A DNA stretch of 64,000 nt. Source: Curtobacterium sp. TC1 (GTDB taxonomy: Bacteria; Actinomycetota; Actinomycetes; Actinomycetales; Microbacteriaceae). Positions 50,129 through 59,142 of the stretch are shown here, piece by piece. How positions within the stretch are numbered: position 1 is the stretch's first letter; the number at the start of each line of letters is the position of its first letter. The translations under genes were made by a program, and so were the position numbers. The notes beneath the pieces are model-generated. The model did not search any database. It saw only the letters and a program-made list of their open reading frames with translations, and was not told the origin of the DNA. Location: assembly GCF_019844075.1 (NCBI RefSeq), contig NZ_CP081964.1:1798001-1862000 (forward strand), in the 5' to 3' direction.

Positions 50129-51750
50129 CCACCCACCGCACCCCCTTCCGTCTGGTGGCCGCGATCGCGGCCGGCACCGCGGCGGCCCTGGTCATGGCGG
50201 GCTGCTCGTCGGGCGGTACCGCGTCGACGTCCTCGTCGTCGAAGCCCGTCGACGGCGGCTCGCTCACCTACGCCATCGCGAACGACCCGATCACGCTCAA
50301 CCCGACGGGCACCGGCGCGGGCAACGACACGCTCGCGATCACCCGGCAGCTCGTCGACTCGCTGCTCTGGCAGGACCCGTCCGACGGCTCGCTCAAGCCG
50401 TGGCTGGCGACGAAGTACTCGGCGAACGCCGACGCCACCGCGTTCACGTTCGACCTGCGCTCCGGCGTCACGTTCTCGGACGGCACCGCGTTCGACGCGA
50501 CGGCCGTCAAGGACACCTTCGACGACATCGCCTCGGCCGGCGCGTCGAGCACGGCCGCCGCGTACTTCTCCGGCTACACGGGGACGAAGGTCGTCGACGA
50601 CGACACGGTCGAGGTCGACTTCGGGGCGCCGAACGCCGCGTTCCCGAACGCCACGGCGTCGGTCGCCCTCGGCATCGTCGCCCCGAAGACCACCGAGACC
50701 CCGTTCGACGATCGCGCTGACGGGAAGGCCGTGATCGGCACCGGGCCGTTCACGCTGCAGTCGTACACGAAGAACACGTCCACGGTCCTGACGAAGCGGA
50801 AGGACTACGACTGGGGTCCCGCCGCGCGGTCGAACGCGGGGGCGGCGCACCTGTCCGAGGTGACGTTCCAGGTCGTCCCCGAAGCCAGCGTCCGCACCGG
50901 CAGCCTGCAGTCCGGCCAGCTCGACGCGATCAGCAGCGTGCAGCCGAGCGACGTCGACACCCTGCAGGCGCAGTACGACCTCGTCACCCGCGCCAACCCG
51001 GGTCAGGTGTTCGGTCTGACGTTCAACCAGAAGCGGCCGATCGTGTCCGACCTGGTCGTCCGGAAGGCGATCGCACAGGCCGTCGACCCGAAGGCGGTCC
51101 GCGACACCTCGCTCAACGGCCTCTTCAAGGTCGCGGACTCGGTCCTCGGCTCGACCACTCCGGGCTACACCGACACCTCGTCGACGATCTCGTACGACCC
51201 CGCCGCGGCGAAGAAGGCGCTCGACGCCGCCGGGTGGGAGAAGGGCTCGGACGGCATCCGCGCGAAGGACGGCCAGAAGCTGCAGCTCAAGCTCGTCTGG
51301 ATCACGAACTTCGGGCCGAACCAGACCTCGCTCGAACTCATCCAGCAGGAGCTGAAGAAGATCGGCGTCGGCGTCACCCTCGAGAGCGGGACCGTGCCGC
51401 AGTACCTCGCCAACCTGACGAGCGGCGACTGGGACCTGTCGTGGGACAACAGCTCGCGCGCCGACGGCGACGTCCTGCGGTCGAAGTTCTCCAGCTCGGG
51501 CGCCCAGTCGATCGGTGCGTCGGACACGACGCTCGACGCGCTGTTCACGAAGGAACTGTCGCAGTCGTCGGCGTCCGACCGGTCGGCCACCTTCGGGGAG
51601 ATCCAGCAGCGCATCGCGTCCCAGGTCGACTTCGTCCCGGTGCACGAACTCACCAGCATCATCGCGCCGGCGCCGACCGTGCACGGCATCGTGTTCGGGG
51701 CCGACACCCGGCTCGACCAGCTGACCGGCGCGTGGAAGGACGCCTCGTGA
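50125..51750 (+). CDS. Oligopeptide-type ABC transporter substrate-binding lipoprotein
   Basis: A 541-residue family-5 solute-binding protein, paralogue of the one at 11804. The signal RLVAAIAAGTAAALVMAGC has its lipobox Cys at residue 27, followed by SSGGTASTSSSSK linker. Mature part: SLTYAIANDPITLNPTGTGA, WLATKYSANADATAFTFDLR, FSDGTAFDATAVKDTFDDIA. Overlap ATGA with the ATPase gene and GTGA with the next monooxygenase. It defines the substrate captured for the island's enzymes. Confidence 0.93.
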   Translation: MTTHRTPFRLVAAIAAGTAAALVMAGCSSGGTASTSSSSKPVDGGSLTYAIANDPITLNPTGTGAGNDTLAITRQLVDSLLWQDPSDGSLKPWLATKYSANADATAFTFDLRSGVTFSDGTAFDATAVKDTFDDIASAGASSTAAAYFSGYTGTKVVDDDTVEVDFGAPNAAFPNATASVALGIVAPKTTETPFDDRADGKAVIGTGPFTLQSYTKNTSTVLTKRKDYDWGPAARSNAGAAHLSEVTFQVVPEASVRTGSLQSGQLDAISSVQPSDVDTLQAQYDLVTRANPGQVFGLTFNQKRPIVSDLVVRKAIAQAVDPKAVRDTSLNGLFKVADSVLGSTTPGYTDTSSTISYDPAAAKKALDAAGWEKGSDGIRAKDGQKLQLKLVWITNFGPNQTSLELIQQELKKIGVGVTLESGTVPQYLANLTSGDWDLSWDNSSRADGDVLRSKFSSSGAQSIGASDTTLDALFTKELSQSSASDRSATFGEIQQRIASQVDFVPVHELTSIIAPAPTVHGIVFGADTRLDQLTGAWKDAS

Positions 51751-52925
51751 GCGCCGCTGGACGGGTGCCGCTCTCGGTGCTCGACCTCGTACCGGTCACC
51801 GCCGGGTCGTCCGCCGCCACGGCGCTGCACCGCACCGTCGACCTGGCCGTCGCCGCGGAGCGAGCCGGGTACGCCCGCTACTGGCTCGCCGAGCACCACC
51901 TCAACCCCGGGGTGGCCGGCAGCGCGCCGACCATCGTGATCGGTGCGGTCGCCGCCGCCACGTCCACGATCCGGGTCGGCAGTGCGGCGACGCTCGTCGG
52001 CAACGTCCGCGGGCTGCAGATCGCCGAGACCTTCGGCACCCTCGCTGCGCTGTACGGGCCGCGGATCGACCTCGGGCTCGGCCGCTCCGGGGCGCCGGCT
52101 CCTGGCACCCCGAAGCCGCCGTCGCTCGCGCCTCGGTCGGACGAGGTCGTCGACGGACTGCTCGTCCCCGCACCCTTCGACTTCCGCATCGCACCGGGCA
52201 GCCGGTTCGCCCTGCAGGGGGAGCTGCTCGGGAGGGTGCCCGGCGACGTCGACCGGTTCGAGGGCGAGCTGGACCTCGTCCGTGCGCTGTTCGCCGGCAC
52301 CTGGTCGCGGGACGGCGCCGTCGTCGAGGCGCCGCCCGCCACCGGAGCCGCCGTCGAGCTCTGGATCCACGGGTCGACCGGAGGCGAGAGCGCCCGGGTC
52401 GCCGGAGCACGCGGACTGCCGTACGGCGCGAACTACCACACGTCGCCCGGCACGGTCCTGGCGTCGGTGCAGGCCTACCGCGACGCGTTCCGCCCCGGCG
52501 TGCTCGAGGCACCGCACGTCATCGTGTCGGCGGACGTCGTCGTCGGGCGCACCGAAGCCGATGCCGCGGAACTGTCGCTCGGGTACGCGGAGTGGGTGTA
52601 CTCGATCCGCTCCGGCGTCGGGGCGATCGAGTACCCGACGCCGTCCGCGGCACGGGCTGCGCCGCTCGCTGCGGCGGAGGCGGCGTCGGTCGCCGATCGG
52701 CTCGCCACCCGGTTCGTCGGCGATGCCACGGCCGTCGCCGACCGCCTCGAGGTGCTGCAGCGGGCGACCGGCGCGGACGAGCTCCTCGTGACGACGATCA
52801 CGCACGACCACGACGCCCGGGTGCGCTCGTACGAGCTGCTCGCCGCGGAGTGGGCCGCGCGGGGTGCCGGTGCTGGCGCTCGTACTGCCCGTGCGGGGGC
52901 TGGCGTGGGTGCCGGGGTGCGCTGA
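51747..52925 (+). CDS. LLM monooxygenase, MsnO8-like branch
   Basis: A 392-residue LLM enzyme. The start LSVLDLVPVTAGSSAATALH followed by AERAGYARYWLAEHHLNPGV is the hallmark of the MsnO8-like luciferase family. PTIVIGAVAAATSTIRVGSA, GPRIDLGLGRSGAPAPG and VVVGRTEADAAELSLGYAEW follow. The C-terminus has a low-complexity GAGAGARTARAGAGVGAGV tail. The GTG overlaps the binding-protein stop. It is the last gene of the nine-gene operon and precedes a 345-base repeat region. Confidence 0.9.
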   Translation: MSAAGRVPLSVLDLVPVTAGSSAATALHRTVDLAVAAERAGYARYWLAEHHLNPGVAGSAPTIVIGAVAAATSTIRVGSAATLVGNVRGLQIAETFGTLAALYGPRIDLGLGRSGAPAPGTPKPPSLAPRSDEVVDGLLVPAPFDFRIAPGSRFALQGELLGRVPGDVDRFEGELDLVRALFAGTWSRDGAVVEAPPATGAAVELWIHGSTGGESARVAGARGLPYGANYHTSPGTVLASVQAYRDAFRPGVLEAPHVIVSADVVVGRTEADAAELSLGYAEWVYSIRSGVGAIEYPTPSAARAAPLAAAEAASVADRLATRFVGDATAVADRLEVLQRATGADELLVTTITHDHDARVRSYELLAAEWAARGAGAGARTARAGAGVGAGVR

Positions 52926-53270
52926 CCGCACTGGTCCGTGTCGACCCGGAACGACGAGCTCGATGTCGCACGACGTCGGGCTCGTCGTTCGTGCGCGCGT
53001 GCAACCAGTGGCGCGTGCAACGAGCGACACCGTGGTCGTCGTCCGACGTCGACGAAGTCGTCCGGGGTCGGTGCGCGTGTGGCCCGTGCGCGTACATGTT
53101 CCGACGATGCACGCGTCGATCACCTCGTGCAGTGTCAACGATGCGCCCGCAACGAGCATCGGCGCCGACCGCCGCGCGCGCACGGAACGACTCCCTCGAC
53201 GTCGTGCGACATCGAGGGAGTCGTTTCGCGTCGGACTGGCCCGAGCCCGCGCCCGAGCCCGCGCCCGGCG
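52926..53270. repeat. Repeat-rich intergenic region, family A palindromes
   Basis: A 345-base region without a gene. It holds at least three family A palindromes: AACGACGAGC/GCTCGTCGTT (52950-52959 with 52980-52989), a degenerate copy about 53021-53065 ending in GTCGTCCGGGGTCGG, and a near-perfect one with AACGACTCCCTCGA (53186-53199) and TCGAGGGAGTCGTT (53212-53225). Located between the convergent monooxygenase operon and amino-acid-type ABC operon. A (GAGCCCGC)-type short repeat sits at 53243-53268, next to the stop codon on the minus strand. Confidence 0.8.
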
Positions 53271-54296
53271 TCAGCTCGCGTCGAGCGGCAGCCCCTCGGG
53301 GTTGACCTCGGAGTGCTCGACGGCCTCGTTCGACAGGTTGTAGGCCTTGAGCCACTTCGCGTACGTGCCGTCGTCGATCAGCTCGTCGATGGCGTCCGCG
53401 ATGGGCTCGGCGAGCCCACTGTCCTTCTTCGTCGTCGCTGCGATGAGCCCCTGCAGGTCCCCGCCCGCGCCGGAGAACGTGCCCGCGGTCTTCGTCGGGT
53501 TCGCGCCGTCCGCGCTCAACGTGTTCTGGTACGCGACCGTCGGGTTCGGCCCGAAGTACGCGTCGATCTTGCCGGAGTCGAGCGCCAGCTTCACGGCGTT
53601 GCCGTCCGGGTAGTACTTGATCGTGATCGTCTTGCCCTGCTTGGCGAGGTCGGCCTTCCAGCCGAGCAGGATGAGCTCCTGGTTGGTGCCGGAACTGACG
53701 GCGACGGTCTTGCCGGCGAGCACGGACGGGTCGCCGTCGAACGTCAACGAGGAGTCCTCCGGCACCTGCAGTGCGAGGTTGTCCTGGCGGTACGAGGCGA
53801 AGTCGTACTTCTCCTTGCGCTGCTCGGTCACCGTGATGTTCGAGAACCCGGCGTCGTACTTGCCGCCGTCGATCCCGACGAACAGGTTGTCCCACGTGGC
53901 GTTCTCGACCTGGGCCTCGAGGCCGAGCTTCGCGGCGACGAGCCGGCCGAGGTCGGGCTCGGAACCGGTCAGCGTCTTCTGGTCGTCGCCGGTGAACGCG
54001 AGCGGCGGGAACCCGGCCGGCAGCGCACCGATGCCGACGACGAGCTTGCCGGACTTCTTGATCGACGCGGGGAGTTCGTCGTGCAGCTTCTCGTCCGCGT
54101 CGACGGTGACCTTCGTCTCGGTGGCGGCACCGTTCGACGCGGCGCCGATCGTGACCGTGCCGTCGGACGCGCCGGAGCCAGAGCCGGAGCCGGCCGTCGC
54201 CGACGTGGCGCACCCGGCGAGGGCGACGACGACTCCGGTGGCGAGGACGAGGGCTCCGGCGCGGTTCCGCCAGCGGGAGGGGGTGATCGGGGACAT
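53271..54296 (-). CDS. Polar amino acid-type ABC transporter binding lipoprotein
   Basis: A 341-residue family-3 solute-binding protein. Signal RNRAGALVLATGVVVALAGC, lipobox Cys near residue 29, then an SGSGSGASDG linker. The mature part has PASIKKSGKLVVGIGALPAG, TGSEPDLGRLVAAKLGLEAQ, KYDAGFSNITVTEQRKEKYD and FGPNPTVAYQNTL. Such proteins bind amino acids or derivatives (cystine is a possibility given the neighbours). Last gene of a three-gene minus-strand operon. Confidence 0.93.
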   Translation of the reverse strand: MSPITPSRWRNRAGALVLATGVVVALAGCATSATAGSGSGSGASDGTVTIGAASNGAATETKVTVDADEKLHDELPASIKKSGKLVVGIGALPAGFPPLAFTGDDQKTLTGSEPDLGRLVAAKLGLEAQVENATWDNLFVGIDGGKYDAGFSNITVTEQRKEKYDFASYRQDNLALQVPEDSSLTFDGDPSVLAGKTVAVSSGTNQELILLGWKADLAKQGKTITIKYYPDGNAVKLALDSGKIDAYFGPNPTVAYQNTLSADGANPTKTAGTFSGAGGDLQGLIAATTKKDSGLAEPIADAIDELIDDGTYAKWLKAYNLSNEAVEHSEVNPEGLPLDAS

Positions 54297-54348
54297 GGTT
54301 CTCCTGGGATCGGGTGGAAGGGGAAGAAGGAACGTCGAGGGGACGGCG

Positions 54349-55122
54349 TCAGCGGACGCGGGACAGGAAGTCCCGCGTGCGAGCGTGCTGCGGATCGTCG
54401 AGCACCTGGGCGGGGGAGCCCTGCTCGACGACGCGGCCGTGGTCGAGGAACACGACGTGGTCGGCGACCTCGCGGGCGAAGGCGATCTCGTGGGTGACGA
54501 TGACGAGCGTGGTGCCCGTGTCCGCCAACCCCCGGATGACCCCGAGCACCTCGCCGACGAGCTCCGGGTCGAGCGCCGAGGTCGGTTCGTCGAGCAGGAC
54601 GACCGACGGCTCGAGCGCCAGTGCCCGCGCGATGGCCACGCGCTGCTGCTGCCCGCCGGAGAGCTGCCGCGGCCGGGTGTCGCCACGGTCGCCGAGTCCG
54701 ACGCGCTCGAGCAGCGCCGCCGCACGGTCGCGCGCCACGGCACGGGGGACCCCGGCGGCGATCGGCCCCTCGGCCACGTTCTCGAGCGCGGTCAGGTGCG
54801 GGAACAGGTTGAAGTGCTGGAACACGAAGCCGATCCGCGATCGCTGCCGCAGGATCAGGCGCTCGGGCAGCTCCTTGTAGCGCGGGACCCCGTCGCGCCC
54901 GGTCCGGAGCCGGACGCCGATGGTCTCGCCGCCGACCGTGACGACCCCGCGGTCGAGCGGTTCGAGGTGGTTGATCGCGCGCAGCAGCGTGGACTTGCCG
55001 GACCCCGAGGGCCCCAGGACCACGGTGACGCTCCCGGACGGCAACGACAGGTCGACGCCGTCGACGACGACCGTGTCGCCGAACGCCTTGACGGCTCCGT
55101 GGATGCTGATCGCCGCGCTCAT
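54349..55122 (-). CDS. Amino acid-type ABC transporter ATPase
   Basis: A 257-residue ABC ATPase of the GlnQ/TcyC type. Walker A GPSGSGKST (37-45), Q-loop VFQHFNLFPHLTALENV, signature LSGGQQQR, Walker B VVLLDEPTSALD, H-loop IVTHEIAFAREVADHVVF. An unusual insertion (GVRLRTGRDGVPRYKELPER) sits before the Q-loop. Overlaps the permease stop by one base (TGATG) and precedes the binding-protein gene. Confidence 0.94.
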   Translation of the reverse strand: MSAAISIHGAVKAFGDTVVVDGVDLSLPSGSVTVVLGPSGSGKSTLLRAINHLEPLDRGVVTVGGETIGVRLRTGRDGVPRYKELPERLILRQRSRIGFVFQHFNLFPHLTALENVAEGPIAAGVPRAVARDRAAALLERVGLGDRGDTRPRQLSGGQQQRVAIARALALEPSVVLLDEPTSALDPELVGEVLGVIRGLADTGTTLVIVTHEIAFAREVADHVVFLDHGRVVEQGSPAQVLDDPQHARTRDFLSRVR

Positions 55123-56270
55123 CAGATGGTCCTGTCGTCGATGGTGGAACCGGGGCCGGACGCGACCACGGCCGCGGCGGAGGCGGCCTGCCGGGAGCGA
55201 TCCGGGCCTCCAAGCCGACCCGGCCCGCGTCCGGAACCGCGACGCACCGCGGCCCGTACCCGCTGGAACGGCGTGGGCGGCAACGCCCGCACCGACCCGC
55301 GAGCGGTCCACCGCTCGACGTAGTACTGCACGACCGACACCGCGCTGGTGAGCGCGAGGTACCAGAGCGTCGCGACGACGAGCAGCGGGATGATGTCGGT
55401 CGGGTAGGTGCTGGACAGGTTCTGGACGACGCCGAACAGGTCGAGCAGCGACACGTAGAACAGCAGCGACGACGCCTTGAGCAGCCCGACGACCTGGTTC
55501 ACGAACGCCGGCACGATCGACCGGAGTGCCTGCGGCAGGATCACCCGCACGAACTGGCGACGGCGGGGGAGCCCCAGCGCCTGCGCGGCCTCGTGCTGGC
55601 CGTGGTCGACGGCCAGCACCCCGGCACGGACGATCTCGGAGGCGTACGCGATCTCGCTCAGGCTCAGCCCGATGACGCCGATCGCCAGGTCGCCGAGGAC
55701 GTTGGCCGTGGTGACCTCGACCTGCGGCCCGAAGGGGATCCCGATGCCGATGGTCGGGTACAGCGACCCGAGGTTGTACAGGAAGACGAGCACCAGGATG
55801 AGCGGCACGGAACGGAACAGCCAGACGTAGCCCCACGCCAGCCCGGACAGCACCGGGTTGCGTGAGAGCCGGGCGATCGCGACGACGATGCCGCCGGTGA
55901 AGCTGATGACCGCACTGAGTGCCGTCGCCACGAGCGTGAGCTGCAGGCCGGTCAGGATCGCCGGGCTGAACAGCCACTTCCCGACGGCCGGCCAGCCCCA
56001 CGACTCGTTCGTGAACAGTGTCTCGACGAAGTTCAGGAGCACCACCAGCACGACGGCTGCGGCGATCCAGCGCAGCGGGTGCCGCAACGGGACGACGGGT
56101 CGGTCGAGCGCGGCGCGTCCGGCCGCGTCGACGGTCGCGTCCGTCGTCCGGGAGGCCCGTGGTGCGTCCCGCGATCCTGCTGCGTCGTCGACGCTGGTCG
56201 CGTCGACCGCATCGGTCCCGGCGACGGCGCTGGTCGCGTCCCGGGACGGTCCCGTTCTGGTGTCGGTCAT
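55122..56270 (-). CDS. Amino acid-type ABC transporter permease
   Basis: A 382-residue permease of the HisM/GlnP type. A long Asp/Thr/Ala-rich cytoplasmic N-terminus (about 60 residues) precedes LRWIAAAVVLVVLLNFVETL. The core has YVWLFRSVPLILVLVFLYNL and the EAA loop QHEAAQALGLPRRRQFVRVI, then LPQALRSIVPAFVNQVVGLL. A basic C-terminal tail (~60 residues) is also longer than usual. First gene of the operon; the divergent DUF4287 gene lies 131 bases away. Confidence 0.93.
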   Translation of the reverse strand: MTDTRTGPSRDATSAVAGTDAVDATSVDDAAGSRDAPRASRTTDATVDAAGRAALDRPVVPLRHPLRWIAAAVVLVVLLNFVETLFTNESWGWPAVGKWLFSPAILTGLQLTLVATALSAVISFTGGIVVAIARLSRNPVLSGLAWGYVWLFRSVPLILVLVFLYNLGSLYPTIGIGIPFGPQVEVTTANVLGDLAIGVIGLSLSEIAYASEIVRAGVLAVDHGQHEAAQALGLPRRRQFVRVILPQALRSIVPAFVNQVVGLLKASSLLFYVSLLDLFGVVQNLSSTYPTDIIPLLVVATLWYLALTSAVSVVQYYVERWTARGSVRALPPTPFQRVRAAVRRGSGRGPGRLGGPDRSRQAASAAAVVASGPGSTIDDRTI

Positions 56271-56401
56271 GTCGCGACCGTAGAAGGGTCGCGGTGCCTG
56301 GACAACGCACGGTGCAACACACCGCTACGGGGCGGAACGCGGCGTCACAGTCGCGTCGCGCATGACGTTCCGTGACGCCGTGTGCGCAGTACGGTTCTGC
56401 C

Positions 56402-56653
56402 ATGACAGCGCACCGCGTGACCGCTCCCGTGCCCCCGGCGGACGGCAGCAAGCCGAAGGGTCCGGCGTCGTACTTCCCGAGCATCGAGACGACGTACGGC
56501 CGCCCCGTCCAGGAGTGGCTCGATCTGGTCGCCGAGCAGCTCGGCGACCACCCGCACATGCAGGTCGTCGCCTGGCTGAAGACCGAGCACGGGCTCGGGC
56601 ACGGCCACGCGAACGCGCTCGTGGCGTACGCGAAGCAGGCCCTCGCACGCTGA
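56402..56653 (+). CDS. DUF4287 family protein
   Basis: An 83-residue protein. KGPASYFPSIETTYGRPVQE, WLDLVAEQLGDHPHMQVVAW, LKTEHGLGHGHANALVAYAK match DUF4287, a family common in actinobacteria, of unknown biochemical role and often linked with YdeI/OmpD-associated-like or DUF5655 proteins. The gap upstream contains GCACGGTGCAACACACCG (about 56307-56324), a CGCAAC-like word. Confidence 0.9.
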   Translation: MTAHRVTAPVPPADGSKPKGPASYFPSIETTYGRPVQEWLDLVAEQLGDHPHMQVVAWLKTEHGLGHGHANALVAYAKQALAR

Positions 56654-56708
56654 GCGCCCGTCGCCGGCCCGCGGTGTCGACGGCAGTGTCGGTGGCGGTG
56701 CCTAGCGT

Positions 56709-57683
56709 GTGGACGTGGCCGAACCCGTCGACGCGTGGTGGCGCCGCCGACAGTGGTCGCGCGGCGAGGCGGTGCCGTACGCCGTCGGGCAGTTCCGCGC
56801 CGACTGGGCGCCGTACCCGGTGCTCATCCGCCAGTACCACCCCGACTGGAACCACGGTGTCGTCCTGACCCAGGTCCCACCGGCGGCCGAGGTCCTGCTG
56901 ACCTGGGAGTGCGACGTCGGCCACGTCTTCGTCGCCACCCCCGCCGAGCAGCGGTCCCGACCCGGTCGAGAACGTCGGCGCTCGGTGTGGTGCCCGGAGT
57001 GCGCGGTGCAGGCGCAGCCGCAGCGCTGGCCGGTCCTGCCGTCCGACTGGCCGTCGCAGGTGCCGGTCCCGCAGCGGGTGGTCCGTGCCACCGGCCGCCA
57101 GACCCTGCCGGCGGCGCCCTCCCGCGGCACCCCGGCGGGCGCCGTGGCCTCGAGCCGCACCCGTGCGCGTCGACCGGTGCCGGGGGTACCGCGACGCGCG
57201 GACCAGCCGGTGCCCCGCACGATCTGTCCGAAGACCCCGCGGCTGCCGTCGGGTGAGTCGTTCGCGAGCGTCTGCGCACCGGCGACGGCGTCCGCGGTCG
57301 AAGCCGAACTGCGTGCCGCCCTGTCCGACCGGTTCGCGTTCACCTACGACCACTCGGCGATCCGCCTCGACCGACCGTTCTTCGACCACGTCGAGGTCTG
57401 GCCGGACATCATCCTGCCGGAGCTCCGCGTGGCGATCGAGTACGACTCGACCGGTCGGCACGGCCTCGAACACGTCGGGCCGCGGCAGGACACCGACCGC
57501 AAGAAGGACCGCGCGGTCCGCGCCGTGGGCTGGGAGGTCGTGCGCATCCGCACCGGACGACTGCCGGCGCTCGGCCCGTACGACCTGCAGGTGTCCGGCA
57601 TCTCCGGCCGGACGGTCGATCGGCTCGCCGACACCCTGCGGCAGATCCGTGGCGACCTCTTCGTCGACGCGTACGCACGATGA
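56709..57683 (+). CDS. Zinc-ribbon and PD-(D/E)XK nuclease-like protein
   Basis: A 324-residue two-domain protein. N-terminal zinc ribbon: TWECDVGHVFVATPAEQRSR then SVWCPECAVQ gives Cys-x3-His/Cys-x2-Cys, like the DUF4379 domains. A Pro/Arg-rich linker follows (about 105-185). The C-terminal domain reads DHVEVWPDIILPELRVAIEY then RKKDRAVRAVGWEVVRIRTG, the PD-(D/E)XK layout of DUF559/Vsr-like endonucleases (Asp, Glu and Lys/Arg positions present). Possibly a DNA nuclease in repair or mobile-element defence. GTG start at 56709; an alternative GTG lies two codons on. Confidence 0.8.
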   Translation: MDVAEPVDAWWRRRQWSRGEAVPYAVGQFRADWAPYPVLIRQYHPDWNHGVVLTQVPPAAEVLLTWECDVGHVFVATPAEQRSRPGRERRRSVWCPECAVQAQPQRWPVLPSDWPSQVPVPQRVVRATGRQTLPAAPSRGTPAGAVASSRTRARRPVPGVPRRADQPVPRTICPKTPRLPSGESFASVCAPATASAVEAELRAALSDRFAFTYDHSAIRLDRPFFDHVEVWPDIILPELRVAIEYDSTGRHGLEHVGPRQDTDRKKDRAVRAVGWEVVRIRTGRLPALGPYDLQVSGISGRTVDRLADTLRQIRGDLFVDAYAR

Positions 57684-57759
57684 CCGATCGGGGGACAGGA
57701 TCGGCCGACGGGGTACACGCCGCCTGGGTTCGCCGCGGAGCGACCGGTAGGCAAGAGGG

Positions 57760-59142
57760 GTGACCCCTGCGTTCTGCCTCCACGCGTTGGGGGCGAGCTC
57801 CGAGGAGTTCGCCCTGCTCCGCCGCGCCCTGATCCGTGACGACCTCGAACTCATCGGCATCGACCTGCCCGGCTTCGGCCGCAGCCCTGCGTCGTCCGGT
57901 ACCACCGTCGAGGAGGTGGCCGTGCTCGTCGAGCGCGCGATCGGTGCGAGCGGCGCGAGCGAGTGGGTGCTCATCGGGCACTCCATGGGCGGCAAGGTGG
58001 CCACGGTCGTCGCCGACCGCACCATGTCGGGCGCGAACGGCCTGTTCGGCCTGCGCGCCGTCGTGCTGCTGGCGGCCTCCCCGCTGGCGCCGGAACCGAT
58101 GGACGACGAGCGCCGCGCCGCGATGCTGTCCTGGGCGGCCGACGGCCCGATCGGCGCCACCCACGCCGCCGAGTTCGTCGACGCGAACACCGCGTCCACC
58201 CTGGCGCCCGAGCGGCACACGACCGCCGTGCAGGACGTCCAGCGCACCGATCCCGGCGCGTGGACGGCGTGGCTCACGCGCGGCAGCCGCGAGGACTGGT
58301 CGGACGCGGCGCCGAACCCCGTGCCGGCGCTCGTGCTCGCCGGTGCCGAGGACGGCGACCTCGACGCCGAGGCACAGCGTCGCCTCACGCTCCCGCACTG
58401 GCCGGACTCGGAGCTCCACGTCGTCGAGGGCGCTGCACACCTGCTGCCGTGGGAACAGCCCGAGGCGGTGGCCGACCGCATCCGCGACTTCTGGACCCGC
58501 CGCTTCACCGGGGCTCCCGTCGTGCCCGTCGAGCAGGCACGGGTCATCGCCTCGCCGCGGGTCAGCGCCCGCATGCGCTCCCTGTTGGCGGCACGCGCGC
58601 TGCCCGACGACCCGACCGCCGCGCCGCGCGCGCTCACGGCGCTCCAGCTGCAGACCCTCCGCGCCATCGCCCGGATCGTCGTCCCACAGCCCGGCGACGG
58701 TCAGGTCGACCTCGCCCTGCGCGTCGACGACCAGCTCGCCGCGGGGCTCGGTGACGGGTGGCGCGTCGACGGCATGCCGGCCGACGTCGAGGCGTACCGG
58801 GCGGCGCTCGACGTGCTCGCCGGACCGACGCAGGACGGCGTGCTCGACCGCACGCTGCAGGACGTCTCCGCCGGTCGGTACCGTGCCGACGGCGTGCTCG
58901 ACGCCGAGCAGCTGCGCGCCTGGTTCGAGGACGCCAGCGTCGACCTCGTGAAGCACTGGCTGGCCCACCCCGCGACGATGGCGGCGATCGACTTCGACGG
59001 CTTCGCGAACGGCGGCGACGGCGTGCGCAAGCAGGGGTTCCAGCTGCTCGCCGCCGACCAGCGCGAGGCCTGGGAGTCACCGGCACCCGACCGCCGCGAC
59101 GACACCCACGACGACACCACGACGACGGAAGCAGCACGATGA
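57760..59142 (+). CDS. Alpha/beta hydrolase fused to gluconate 2-dehydrogenase subunit 3-like domain
   Basis: A 460-residue fusion. Residues 1-250 are an alpha/beta hydrolase: LIGIDLPGFGRSPASSGTTV, nucleophile GHSMGGK (Ser near 74), LAGAEDGDLDAEAQ acid region and VEGAAHLLPWEQPEAVADRI with the catalytic His. From about residue 270, ALTALQLQTLRAIARIVVPQ, VDDQLAAGLGDGWRVDGMPA, LVKHWLAHPATMAAIDFDGF match the gluconate 2-dehydrogenase subunit 3 family, usually a separate small Tat-exported subunit. No export signal is seen here, so the complex is probably cytoplasmic. The GMC partner gene overlaps its stop by 4 bases. Confidence 0.88.
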   Translation: MTPAFCLHALGASSEEFALLRRALIRDDLELIGIDLPGFGRSPASSGTTVEEVAVLVERAIGASGASEWVLIGHSMGGKVATVVADRTMSGANGLFGLRAVVLLAASPLAPEPMDDERRAAMLSWAADGPIGATHAAEFVDANTASTLAPERHTTAVQDVQRTDPGAWTAWLTRGSREDWSDAAPNPVPALVLAGAEDGDLDAEAQRRLTLPHWPDSELHVVEGAAHLLPWEQPEAVADRIRDFWTRRFTGAPVVPVEQARVIASPRVSARMRSLLAARALPDDPTAAPRALTALQLQTLRAIARIVVPQPGDGQVDLALRVDDQLAAGLGDGWRVDGMPADVEAYRAALDVLAGPTQDGVLDRTLQDVSAGRYRADGVLDAEQLRAWFEDASVDLVKHWLAHPATMAAIDFDGFANGGDGVRKQGFQLLAADQREAWESPAPDRRDDTHDDTTTTEAAR

